Positions 27,102-35,700 of a stretch of DNA of 64,000 nucleotides are shown here, one piece after another (the stretch's first letter is position 1; every line of letters starts with the position of its first letter). The translations under genes were made by a program, and so were the position numbers. This DNA comes from GCA-2737725 sp033763995 (GTDB taxonomy: Bacteria; Pseudomonadota; Alphaproteobacteria; Rhodospirillales; Rhodospirillaceae): assembly GCA_033763995.1 (NCBI GenBank), contig JANRJL010000032.1, forward strand, positions 62,001 to 126,000, read 5' to 3'. The notes under the pieces are model-generated. The model made no database searches. It was not told where the DNA came from and saw only the letters and a list, made by a program, of their open reading frames with translations.

Positions 27102-27190
27102 AGCCCACCCATTCATTCTGCGCCTCGTTTGTGCTAGCCTTCGTCCATGACCACGGCGCGTGACATGCGCCGTCGGGCCCGGCCGAACGC
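27102..27190 (+). repeat. 89-bp duplicated sequence (copy 2)
   Basis: Same element as 25233-25321. Here the conserved ATG (27147) opens a long frame running on to about 29471, but the residues after the first 15 are low-complexity Pro/Arg/Ser and cross other repeats and the opposite-strand S24 gene, so only the repeat itself is supported. It lies just upstream of the relBE-type module, divergent from it. Confidence 0.85.
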
Positions 27191-27657
27191 CCGTGCGGCC
27201 CGGCGGTCGCGAGATGTCCCTCCGGCACCGTGGTCCCGCTCGCCCCGGCCCGCGCAATCCCCACAACTCCCGAAATCCCCACAATCCACGAATCTTTGTT
27301 TGGTCGCATTTCCACCGACTTGTTTCCTTGGGCCAACTGGTCCCCACTTGTCGGGGAAATGCTCTGGAATAATTTTTCAAAATCGCGCCAGATCGCGCCA
27401 TGAGTCCGCCTGTTATTTTGGAATCCTCCCTGAAATAACAGGTGGAACAGGCAACCGTTACGCGCAAACCAGTACCATTTTCGAGGGCTCGCGCGAAAAT
27501 TTTGCGCGCGGGCTTGCATGCGCCGGCGGTTGCAAAGAGCCCTGGCGCCACAACCCCGGGTCACGGTTTATTCACGAAATTCACATATTGCCGCCGCAAG
27601 GTTTGGGCTTCATGTATGAGCCCGACAATCGAATCGGCGAGGCCCACGGCGGTGACG
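27191..27657. other. Gene-free stretch between TA module and DUF2141 gene
   Basis: No convincing gene. It holds an AGAGCATTTTCC-family repeat (27299-27365), a short CCCACAA-rich tandem-like tract (27256-27290), and a segment near 27566 (GGTTTATTCACGAAATTCAC) that resembles one at 49707-49726. Confidence 0.6.
27299..27365 (-). repeat. AGAGCATTTTCC-family alphaproteobacterial repeat (copy 1)
   Basis: Read on the minus strand it runs AGAGCATTTCCCCGACAAGT ... GGAAATGCGACCAAA, with the two ends forming an inverted repeat (GCATTT/AAATGC). The centre is longer than in copy 2 (29702-29753). Family recognition is from recall of similar repeats in alphaproteobacteria. Confidence 0.8.
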
Positions 27658-28185
27658 ATGACAACGGAAACGGGATCAACGACCGGCATAAGGTTGGCCG
27701 CCATGGCGGCCCTTGCCGTCGTGGCCATGGTCAGTGCTGCCGGGGCCGCCGAGGACGACGAGGCCAGCGCGGCGATGCCGGTGATCTCCGACATCATGCC
27801 CTGCGACCGCCTGGCCTATTCCATTTTGGTGACGGTGAAGAACGTCAAATCGGCCAAGGGCACGGTCACGGTGGATCTGCACGGCGACGATCCCGACAAG
27901 TGGCTGGCCAAGGGCGCCAAGCTCGCGCGCATCCGCGAGCCGGCGGTGACGGGCGAGACCAAGGTGTGCATTCCGGTGGACAGGCCCGGCGTTTATGCGC
28001 TGGCGCTCTATCACGACAAGGACGCCAACAAGAAGCTCAACAAAACCTGGATCGGCTTGCCGTCGGAGCCCTTCGGGGTGTCCAACGACGCGGCGATCCG
28101 CTTGGGTCCGCCCAAGCACGCGGACGCGGCCTTCGAAGTGAAGGGCCCCGCCACGCCCGTGACGGTCAATCTGCGCGGGGATTAA
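27658..28185 (+). CDS. DUF2141 secreted protein
   Basis: A 175-residue protein from ATG 27658 with a signal peptide (IRLAAMAALAVVAMVSAAGA) and a DUF2141 beta-sandwich domain: a CDRLAYSILVTVKNVKSAKG start, GVYALALYHDKDANKKLN, WIGLPSEPFGVSNDAA, and GPPKHADAAFEV. Two cysteines (PCDRL, KVCIPV) could form a disulfide. DUF2141 proteins are periplasmic or outer-membrane-associated with no known function. Earlier starts exist (27616) but place repeat-derived residues ahead of the signal peptide. Confidence 0.85.
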   Translation: MTTETGSTTGIRLAAMAALAVVAMVSAAGAAEDDEASAAMPVISDIMPCDRLAYSILVTVKNVKSAKGTVTVDLHGDDPDKWLAKGAKLARIREPAVTGETKVCIPVDRPGVYALALYHDKDANKKLNKTWIGLPSEPFGVSNDAAIRLGPPKHADAAFEVKGPATPVTVNLRGD

Positions 28186-28224
28186 TACCAAGCCTCGTAG
28201 ATTTTGACTCGTTGAAGGATTTGC

Positions 28225-28330
28225 AAACGACCCCCTCCTGCACCTCCCCCTTCCAGGGGGAGGCAAAGAGGATGAGAGCTTCAATGTTTAATCCCTCCCC
28301 AAAAAGGGGAGGGAAAGGGAGGGGTCGTTT
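28225..28330. repeat. Palindromic repeat with AAACGACCCC ends
   Basis: Outer arms AAACGACCCC and GGGGTCGTTT are perfect, with inner hairpins CTCCCCCTTCCAGGGGGAG and CCCTCCCCAAAAAGGGGAGGG. It lies between the convergent DUF2141 and S24-like genes and may terminate both transcripts. It is related in layout to the element at 6919-7043. Confidence 0.85.
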
Positions 28331-28382
28331 CCGAGCCCATCGGTCAAACTCAGAGCAGGTTGGTATAACTCTCTATTTGCCG

Positions 28383-29165
28383 TCAGCCGCCCAATCTCTG
28401 AACACCGACGATGCGGTAGAGGCCCTTGATATCGGCCTTGGCGATGGCGCCGGAACCGGGCGCAAGCGGCAGCACGAACTCAGCCGTTTCGGTCAAGCGG
28501 CCCACGAGAAATCCACCGGACTTGCGCTCGATGACGGCGTCCATGCCCGGTGCCACGTTCTGCGTCGTGGCGGCATAGAGCAGATCGCCGGCATCGTAGC
28601 GCGGCGCCAGGGTTGCGTCGGTGACCAGGAAGGCGAAGGCGCGATCGTCGTCGGCCAGGAATGGCGGGCGCTGGGTCATCATGGGCGCGGCATCGAAACG
28701 CCCGGCGGCGATCTCCACATTGCGGCTGGCGGCACTCAACACCGGCAAGTCGCGGGCCTCGGGCGCGCGTGCTGCGGCGGGCAGGGGCGCGCTGCCCGCC
28801 TTGAGGCGCATTTCCTTCAAGGTGCGCGCGGCTTCGGGCGCGCGTTCAATGATCGCGCGTTCGAACACCGGCACGGCCGAGAGCAGGCGCTGCAACGCCG
28901 TGGTGTCCAGCGCCGCGACGGGGCGGCGGTCGAGTGCCGTGAAAGTGGCCGTCATGAGCGCCAAGAGGGTGCGCTGGCTCAAGGTGTGGCGCACCTCGCC
29001 GTGCAGGAAGCGGTTGAGCGTGGAGGGCGTCAGGCCCGCCTGGGTGGCGAGCGCGCTGGCCGAAAGGCCGGTCAGGGCCGTCATGGCGCGCACCAGGGCG
29101 CGAATGTCGTCCTGCTGGGCCGACAGATTGGGCGCTCGGCCGAGGGCGGTGACGTCTGCCGTCAT
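28383..29165 (-). CDS. HTH regulator with inactive S24 (LexA-like) domain
   Basis: A 260-residue protein from the ATG at 29165. An N-terminal XRE-like HTH (LSASALATQAGLTPSTLNRF, residues about 31-65) is followed by a linker and a C-terminal S24 peptidase-like fold (FAFLVTDATLAPRYDAGDLL, about residues 179-198). In LexA and CI the equivalent motif is GDSM, where Ser is the self-cleavage nucleophile; here it reads TDAT, so the serine is replaced by alanine and autocleavage is not expected. Such proteins usually act as repressors, perhaps sensing a ligand. Upstream 26 residues of open frame are not likely coding. Confidence 0.78.
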   Translation of the reverse strand: MTADVTALGRAPNLSAQQDDIRALVRAMTALTGLSASALATQAGLTPSTLNRFLHGEVRHTLSQRTLLALMTATFTALDRRPVAALDTTALQRLLSAVPVFERAIIERAPEAARTLKEMRLKAGSAPLPAAARAPEARDLPVLSAASRNVEIAAGRFDAAPMMTQRPPFLADDDRAFAFLVTDATLAPRYDAGDLLYAATTQNVAPGMDAVIERKSGGFLVGRLTETAEFVLPLAPGSGAIAKADIKGLYRIVGVQRLGG

Positions 29166-29499
29166 GAATGCTGTGTGGTTGTCTCGTGTCGCGGGGTTCG
29201 CACCCCGGGCCCATCCCCATGGATTGAGCATACCATCGCCCAACTTGGTAAAAAAAGCACATACAGTGCGCGGGCGGGCAGTGTTTTAATGCGCAATTTG
29301 TTGTGGTCCGATGTGCGCCAGCCACGAGGGCTAGCGTGCGCCCAAAAATATCTGGGATTCGCGTGCGCCATTATATCATTTTGGAATAATGGATTGGATC
29401 GAGATCGCGCCCAGTATCTGTTGGGCCAGCCTCGAGTCCCAGTTTTTCACGCCGCTCACTCAAGGGAGTAACAAAATGCGCAAAATGTGAAAAAATGCA
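29166..29499. other. Intergenic stretch upstream of small-RNA candidate
   Basis: No gene supported. The region is mildly AT-rich and contains scattered GTGCGCCA/TGCGCCCA words (29309, 29337, 29361) in a loose inverted arrangement. It separates the S24-like gene from the promoter at 29500. Confidence 0.5.
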
Positions 29500-29528
29500 T
29501 TGACGGGCTTTTAAGGGTTTGCCATATT
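29500..29528 (+). promoter_or_regulatory. Strong sigma70-type promoter of the small-RNA candidate
   Basis: TTGACG (29500-29505), a 17-base spacer, and CATATT (29523-29528). Predicted transcription start is about 29535. No ribosome-binding site or coding frame follows before the terminator at 29638. Confidence 0.7.
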
Positions 29529-29534
29529 GCGCCG

Positions 29535-29672
29535 GTGAGATTTCCGTTGTGAGGGGGCGGGAGCCCTATCGGGCGGAATGATCGCGGCGAGCACTAGGTC
29601 GCTCGCTAGTTATCGGTCCTCTCCTCTTTAAACTCTTAAGCCCGCTTCGCATGTCGGAGCGGGCTTTTTTTC
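29535..29672 (+). ncRNA. Candidate structured small RNA, about 138 nt
   Basis: A promoter at 29500-29528 and an intrinsic terminator at 29638-29671 bracket a non-coding segment with internal hairpins: GGGC-GGGA-GCCC (29556-29567) and GCGAGC/GCTCGC (29587-29606 region, 8-base loop). A CCTCTCCTCTTT tract near 29617-29630 is C/U-rich and could be single-stranded, able to pair with Shine-Dalgarno sequences. I considered 6S, SRP and tmRNA and could match none. The call rests on promoter-structure-terminator logic, not on homology. Confidence 0.55.
29638..29671 (+). terminator. Intrinsic terminator
   Basis: A 9-bp perfect stem AAGCCCGCT (29638-29646) / AGCGGGCTT (29658-29666), extended inward by CG pairs, followed by a run of T to 29671. 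This is one of the two clearest rho-independent terminators in the window. Confidence 0.9.
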
Positions 29673-29701
29673 GCCTTGGCGCGGGCCGCGTTCGGTCTTA
29701 G

Positions 29702-29753
29702 AGAGCATTTTCCCGACAAGTGGGAACCGGTTGGCGTGGAAAATGCGACCAAA
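29702..29753 (+). repeat. AGAGCATTTTCC-family repeat (copy 2, uninterrupted)
   Basis: Starts AGAGCATTTTCCCGACAAGT, centre GGGAACCGGTTGGCG, ends TGGAAAATGCGACCAAA. The ends form the inverted repeat GCATTTTCC/GGAAAATGC. This short copy serves as reference for the interrupted copy at 47062. Confidence 0.85.
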
Positions 29754-29817
29754 TAAAGAGGCTTGCCGCGAGCTTCTCATTCGGCGCGCAAGGATTTCGT
29801 TCTAGGTTGAACCGGTC

Positions 29818-31803
29818 ATGACCGCATCCAACGCTGCCTATCCGCACTTGTTCTCCCCCGTGGACATCGGGCCCTTCCGGTTCCGCAACCGGGTGGTCCA
29901 TGCCTCCATGTCGACGCGCTACGTCGAGGGCGGGCGGGTAACGCAGCCCCTGATCGACTATCACCGCAGCCGCGCCAAGGGCGGGGCCTCGGCCATCGTC
30001 ACCGAGCCCATGAACGTGGCCTCGCACCAGCGCAACCCCAAGAAGGTCGACGTCTTCAACCGCCAGAACATGGACGGCCTGCGCGCCTGGTCCGACGCGG
30101 TGCGCGAATTCGATTGCCACTTGCTGGGCCAGATCCAAGACCCCGGGCGCGGGCGCCACGAGCACGGCCGCAACGAAGCCGCCATCGGCCCCAGCCCCTT
30201 GCCCGACGACCTGAGCTGGACCGTGCCGCACGTCATGACCACGTCGGACGTGGAGCGCCTGATCGACGACTTCGCCGCCTCGGCGCGCATCATGAAAGAG
30301 GCGGGCTTCTCGGGCATCGAGATTTCCTCCGGCCACGGCCATATCTTCCATCAGTTTCTCTCGGCATGGTCGAACATCCGCGAGGATAAGTTCGGCGGCG
30401 ACCTGGCCGGGCGCTCGCTGCTGCTGCGCGCCACCATCGACGCCGTCCGCGCCACCTGCGGCAAGGGCTTCATCGTCGGCGTCAAGCTGCCGGGCGAGGA
30501 CGGCATTCCGGGCTCCATCGATTTCGACGAGGCGGGGCGCATCGCGGCCCTCGTGGGCAAGCACGCCATCGACTACGTGACGTTCTGCTGGGGCACCCAT
30601 GCCGACACGCTCGATTGGCACTTGCCCGATCTGCACGGACCGCGCGCGCCGTATATCGAACAAATCCGCAAGCTCGCCGACAACATGCCGGGCGTGCCCG
30701 TGGGCGCGCTGGGGCTCATCACAGATCCCAACGAGGGCGAGAAGGTGGTGCGCGATAAGTTGGCTGACTTGGTCATGCTCGGCCGGCCCATGGTGACGGA
30801 CCCTGCTTGGGCCAACAAGTCGGAGCAAGGGCGTGAACGCGAGCTGCGCTATTGCGTGTCGTGCAACACCTGTTGGCACGTCATTATCGCCGGCGGCAAA
30901 TTGCAGTGCGACAACAACCCCCGCGTCGGCCAGCGCGAGGAAGCCGATTGGTGGCCGGCCAAGGCGAAAAAGAAAAAGAAGGTCGTGGTGGTGGGCTCAG
31001 GGATCGCGGGCCTCGAGGCCGCGTGGATCGCCGCCGCCAAGGGGCATGACGTGACGGTGTTCGGCGCGGGTCCCGACGGCGGGGGCAAGACCAAATTGCA
31101 TGCGCTGCTGCCGGGGGCCGAGAACTTGAGCAGTATCTACGATTTCCAACTGCAAATGGGCCAGAAGTTCGGCGTGCGGTATGAGTTCGGCGTCACCGCC
31201 GACGTGGCGCGCGTCGATGCGCTGAAACCCGACGCGGTGGTGCTGGCCACGGGCTCGACACCGTCATGGCCCGCGTTCATCCCCGAGGAGTACCGCGATC
31301 CAAGCTTCTTCCCCGATCTGCGCGCCGCCGCGCGCGATCTGGTGGCCAAGACCGCGCACCAGGGCGGCACGGCGCTGATCTTCGACATGGATCACTCGGC
31401 CATGACCTATGCCGCCGCCGAGATGTTCAAGAAGAAGTTCGACGAGGTGGTCATCGTCACGCCGCGCGAGCGCATTGCCGCCGACGAGCCCCTGGTCAAT
31501 CGCCAGGGCATTTACCGGCGCATGTTTACCAAGGGCATCCGCGTCGTTCTCAATGGCGTGCCCGTAGGCGTGGACGACATCGAGGACGGCACCATCACTG
31601 TGCGCAACGTCATCAGCGGCGAGACGCAGGTGATCGAGAACGTGACGCTGCTCACTTACGCCACGCCGCGCCGGCCCAACGACGCGCTGCTGGCCCCTCT
31701 GCGGGCCAAGGGCTACGCCGTGCACGCGGTGGGTGATGCCTTTGCGCCGCGCTTCGTGGTCAACGCCACCGCCGACGGGCACCGGGTCGGGAATCTCATT
31801 TGA
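29818..31803 (+). CDS. FMN/4Fe-4S/FAD oxidoreductase of the old-yellow-enzyme/2,4-dienoyl-CoA reductase family
   Basis: A 661-residue protein with an N-terminal FMN-binding TIM barrel (LFSPVDIGPFRFRNRVVHAS, residues about 11-30), a 4Fe-4S motif C346-x2-C349-x2-C352-x11-C364, and a C-terminal FAD/NAD(P)-binding region starting VVVVGSGIAGLEAAW (about residue 390). This is the architecture of 2,4-dienoyl-CoA reductase, trimethylamine dehydrogenase and related enoate reductases. The active-site loop SSGHGHIFHQFLS corresponds to the HxxHxxxxF-type region of the family. It sits 13 bases upstream of a DUF1838 gene; a catabolic operon is likely, but the substrate cannot be read from sequence. Confidence 0.93.
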   Translation: MTASNAAYPHLFSPVDIGPFRFRNRVVHASMSTRYVEGGRVTQPLIDYHRSRAKGGASAIVTEPMNVASHQRNPKKVDVFNRQNMDGLRAWSDAVREFDCHLLGQIQDPGRGRHEHGRNEAAIGPSPLPDDLSWTVPHVMTTSDVERLIDDFAASARIMKEAGFSGIEISSGHGHIFHQFLSAWSNIREDKFGGDLAGRSLLLRATIDAVRATCGKGFIVGVKLPGEDGIPGSIDFDEAGRIAALVGKHAIDYVTFCWGTHADTLDWHLPDLHGPRAPYIEQIRKLADNMPGVPVGALGLITDPNEGEKVVRDKLADLVMLGRPMVTDPAWANKSEQGRERELRYCVSCNTCWHVIIAGGKLQCDNNPRVGQREEADWWPAKAKKKKKVVVVGSGIAGLEAAWIAAAKGHDVTVFGAGPDGGGKTKLHALLPGAENLSSIYDFQLQMGQKFGVRYEFGVTADVARVDALKPDAVVLATGSTPSWPAFIPEEYRDPSFFPDLRAAARDLVAKTAHQGGTALIFDMDHSAMTYAAAEMFKKKFDEVVIVTPRERIAADEPLVNRQGIYRRMFTKGIRVVLNGVPVGVDDIEDGTITVRNVISGETQVIENVTLLTYATPRRPNDALLAPLRAKGYAVHAVGDAFAPRFVVNATADGHRVGNLI

Positions 31804-31816
31804 AGGGAACAGGAAG

Positions 31817-32782
31817 ATGACAACACCACTCGATCGCCGCGCGTCGCTCGCCCTCATGGCCTCGGTCGCCGCCGCGCCCGCCTGGGCCGCGCCCGCTTCA
31901 GCCGCAGCCGAGGCCGCGCCCAGCCTCAAGGGCCCTTACCTCGACCTCACGACGGGCGAGGGCAACATGCTGGCCATGGCGCGCATCAACGGCGATCTGG
32001 ACCTGTCGAGGATCAAGCACGGCTGGTATCGCGGCGTGCTGTGGGGCTTTCGCCCCGGCGAGGCGGGCCGCGACCTGCTCGGCGTTCGCGGCATGTCGAG
32101 CGCGCGGCTGATCCCCTTCGCCGACAAGCCCGGCTACACCGTCGTGCGCCGCGAGTGCGGCTATTATTACGACCTCGCCAGCGGCGAGACGGTGGACTGG
32201 TGGGTCAACCCCTACACCGACGAGAAGGTCGAGGTGCTGCACATCGCCAACCCGCAGATCAATCAGCCGTTGGAGCCCGTGGTGCGCGCCGCCAAGCTCT
32301 ACGACGATCCGGTCGAGGCCGCCAAGGCGCCCGCGCCCTATCTGCTCGATTGGACGGTGGCGGGCGACACCGTGTTCACCGAAACGCGCAGTCATCTGTG
32401 GGCGAAGAACCCGCTCGATCCGGCGGTGTGGCGGCGCGAAAGCTCGGGGCCGATGATTCGCATCACCGACAGCACGACGTATGTGTTGAAACTCAGCGAA
32501 GTGCAGAACAAGGCGCTGACCACCATCGAACACACCGGTCAGTGGACGCACATCCGCCCGTGGCAGCCCTTCATGCTGATGGGCGCGGCCGAGGGCCATT
32601 GCATGTTCCGCTGTTTCACCGGCAGCGCCTCCAAGCTGGGCGATCTGCCGCGCGACATCGTGGCGCTGGTGGAACAGCGCAATCCGGAATTCCTGGACGC
32701 GCCGAAAAAGATCGAACCCAGCGTGCCGGGCCTGGTGCGTTTCATGCGCGACCGCAAGCCCGCGCCGCCGCGCGCCAAGTGA
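31817..32782 (+). CDS. DUF1838 family protein with Tat-like signal
   Basis: A 321-residue protein from ATG 31817 beginning MTTPLDRRASLALMASVAAA, a twin-arginine-like signal with a likely cleavage after AWA. The mature part matches DUF1838 by pattern: GNMLAMARINGDLD, GWYRGVLWGFRPGE, RRECGYYYDLASGETVDWW, and RPWQPFMLMGAAEGHCMFRC. I recall the family beside oxidoreductases in aromatic or steroid degraders. The catalytic role is unknown. It follows the FMN oxidoreductase by 13 bases and its stop is 5 bases from the convergent metallopeptidase. Confidence 0.85.
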   Translation: MTTPLDRRASLALMASVAAAPAWAAPASAAAEAAPSLKGPYLDLTTGEGNMLAMARINGDLDLSRIKHGWYRGVLWGFRPGEAGRDLLGVRGMSSARLIPFADKPGYTVVRRECGYYYDLASGETVDWWVNPYTDEKVEVLHIANPQINQPLEPVVRAAKLYDDPVEAAKAPAPYLLDWTVAGDTVFTETRSHLWAKNPLDPAVWRRESSGPMIRITDSTTYVLKLSEVQNKALTTIEHTGQWTHIRPWQPFMLMGAAEGHCMFRCFTGSASKLGDLPRDIVALVEQRNPEFLDAPKKIEPSVPGLVRFMRDRKPAPPRAK

Positions 32783-32787
32783 CGGAG

Positions 32788-35700
32788 CTAGTTCACCGTC
32801 ACGGTGAATGTGCCGGCGTTGTTGGTGTAGATGTACACGGTCACCTGGATCGTGTGATTGCCCGTCGTGGCGGGCGTGAAGGACAGCCGCGCGTTGGTGC
32901 CCGTGCCGCCGCCGCCGCCGTCTTTCACCACCGTCCCGGAGGTATCGAAGATATACACATAGGGGCGCACCAGCGTGCCGTCGCCGGTGCTCGAGCCCTT
33001 GACGTCGATGGTGTAGGCTTGGCCGGCCGTGAGGCTGAGGCGGAAGTTCTCGTAGCCGCCGCCTGGGCGCTTGATCTGGCCGTTGGCGGGCGTGCCGAGC
33101 GAGATGTTGCACGAGGTCGGGTAGCAGTTGTTGTACCTCACCGCCGAGGCCGGGAGTTGGCACATGGTGGTCATGTCGGTGATCACACCGGCCGTGGAAT
33201 TGGTCACCAGATGCTGCAGGAAGCCGGTGAAGGTGCCCTCGGCCTTGATCACGTAGTGATAGACATCCGAGGCCGGCGTGTAGCCGATGGCCGCTTGAAT
33301 CGTGGCGATGGGAATGATCAAGCGCCCACCCGCCGGCACGGAAGCCGTGGTGTAGGTGCCCAAACGGGCGTTGTTGCGCGCGTCGAAAATGCCCAGCGTC
33401 GCCGTGACGGCGCTGGTGCCGGGATTGCTGACCACGACCGAACTCGGGAAGCCGAAGTCGAGAATGCTTGAGTGGACGTTGATCAGATTGCCGGGGCTTG
33501 AGGCGACGCCCGCGTCGCACGTGCTCAGGTTGGTCAGCGTTCCGTCGGCTGGGCGGTACAAGACGTGCTGGAAGAAGCCGCTGATCTGGGTTTGCAGCAG
33601 CGTCGTGTAGTACTGCGGCTTGGTGACTCCGGCGTTGAGACCGGTTTCCACCGTGGTGATCGGGTATTGTGCCGACGCGCCGGCGGGAATGCTCGGGCTG
33701 GTCCAACTGCCGACATTGGCGCCGGTGGCTGAATTATGCAGCGCGACGTTCACCGTGCCCGCCGTCGTGCCGGTGTTGAAGAAGCGCAGGAACGATTGCG
33801 AGGCCGATTGCGCCGAGGAGAAAACGGGCCCCGGCTGGCGCAGGGCCAGCGTCGAGGGCGGGGTCGACACGGTGCCGTAGGTGCACACCGTGGTCATGTC
33901 GGTGATCACGCCCTTGCCGAGATTGTTCACCAAGTGCTGCAACGAGCCGGTGAAGGTGCCTTCAAGCTTGACGGTGTAGTGATACTGCGTCGAGGTCGGC
34001 CTAATGCCCGTGCTGCTTTCGATGGTCGCGATCGAAATAATGGCTTGCGAATTCGCCGGAATCGACGAGGTCGTATAGGTGCCCAGCCGGGCGCCGTTGG
34101 TGGAATCGAAGATGCCCAGCGTCGCTGTCGCCGATGAACTGCCGGTGTTGGTCACGGCGATGGAGCTGGGGAATCCGAAATCGAGAATCGTGGTGTGGAC
34201 GTTGGCCACTTGGGTGGCGTTCACGGTCACGCCCGCATCGCACGTGCTGAGGTTCGTCAGCGTGCCGTCGGCGGGGCGATAGAGCACGTGCTGGATGTAG
34301 CCGGTCATTTGCGATTGCACGGCGGCGGCGAAATACTGCGGTTTCGCCGTGCCCGGCGTCAGGGCGGTTTCCACCGTCGTGATCGGCACCTGCAACGCCG
34401 CGCCGGCGGCAATGCTGGAACTGGTCCAGGTGCCCATGGCCTGGCCGGTGCTCGAGTCGGCCAACAGCACATTGACCGTGCCTGCGCTGCTGCCGGTATT
34501 GGCAAACCGTAGGAACGACTGGGAACTGCCCTGGGCCGATGAGTATACCGTGCCAAGTCTCAGGCTCGGTTGGAACGTAGCTTGCACGTTGCGGCTGGTG
34601 CTCATCGTCACCGCGCACGGCGCGGTGCCGCTGCAAGCGCCGGACCAGCCGGTGAACTGCCAACCGGCCGCCGCCGCGGCCGTCAGCGTGACCTGGCCGC
34701 CGCCGGTGATGGAGGCCGCGCAGGTTTGGCCGCAGTTGATGCCGCCCGCCGAGCTGGTCACCGTGCCCGTGCCGGTGACGAACACCGCCAGCATGGGGGT
34801 CGCGGGGTTGTTGGTGAATTCATCCAAGCGGGCGATGGAGGGCGCGATCTCGCGGAGCTTGCGTGCGTTGTTGGCGGCCTTGGGGTCGCTGTCGGGCACG
34901 CCGATGGGGCGGCCGTTATAATTGATGCTCGGGTTGCTGAAATACTGAATGCGCGGGCAGGAGATGTTCAGGCTGTCGCACTCATCGTCGTAGGCCATGA
35001 TGTCGCGAAATCTGGCCGTCGTGTCGATGTAGCCGTAGTTGTAGCCCTGCGGACCCGCCACGGCGTCCTTCTCGACGAAGCGGTCGTGCGACGCGCCGAG
35101 GTTGTGTCCGACTTCATGCGTGAAGGTGCTGGGCAGACAGTTCAGCGAGTTGGTCACGCTAACGCCGTATCTGACGTAGCTCGCCAACGAATTGGGGAAC
35201 TGGTCGATGTCGTCGTTCTTCCAGGCGATGCCGCAATTCTCGTTGCCGTAAGACGCCAACACCGCCACCAGGTCGGCATCGACCACCGCCCGCATGTCGT
35301 GAATGCGCGCGAAGTCGCCGACGCGGTTGGAGGCATCGTCCAGAATGGCGCTGGAACTCGTGCCTTCGGTATAGGTCACGCGCTCCAGGCCGACCAGTTG
35401 CGCGACGGTATGCGTCTGTGAATTGGCCAGGGTCGTGTTGAGATCGGCCATCGCCAGCGAGACCGTCGACGACATGTTGGCGATGTCGCCGGCGGCTTTC
35501 GCGGTGTAAACGACCAAGATGCGCAGCGTATTGGCGGCATGATCTTGGGGGCGGTCCCCCGTTCGTTGTTGGGGCAGCGTCGGTGCGACGCCTTCGGGGC
35601 GCGGCGGTTTGACCCAGTCATCGACGCGGCTTGCGGGGTCAAAGGCCGCGCGGCTGGAGCGTTCGTTGACTTCGCGAATGACATGGGATCCATCGGCCGC

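Noticed and set aside
27147..29471. A 774-codon plus-strand frame starting in the 89-bp repeat
   Set aside because: Beyond the first 15 residues it is low-complexity and runs through repeats, the DUF2141 gene in another frame and the opposite-strand S24 gene; no domain is seen.
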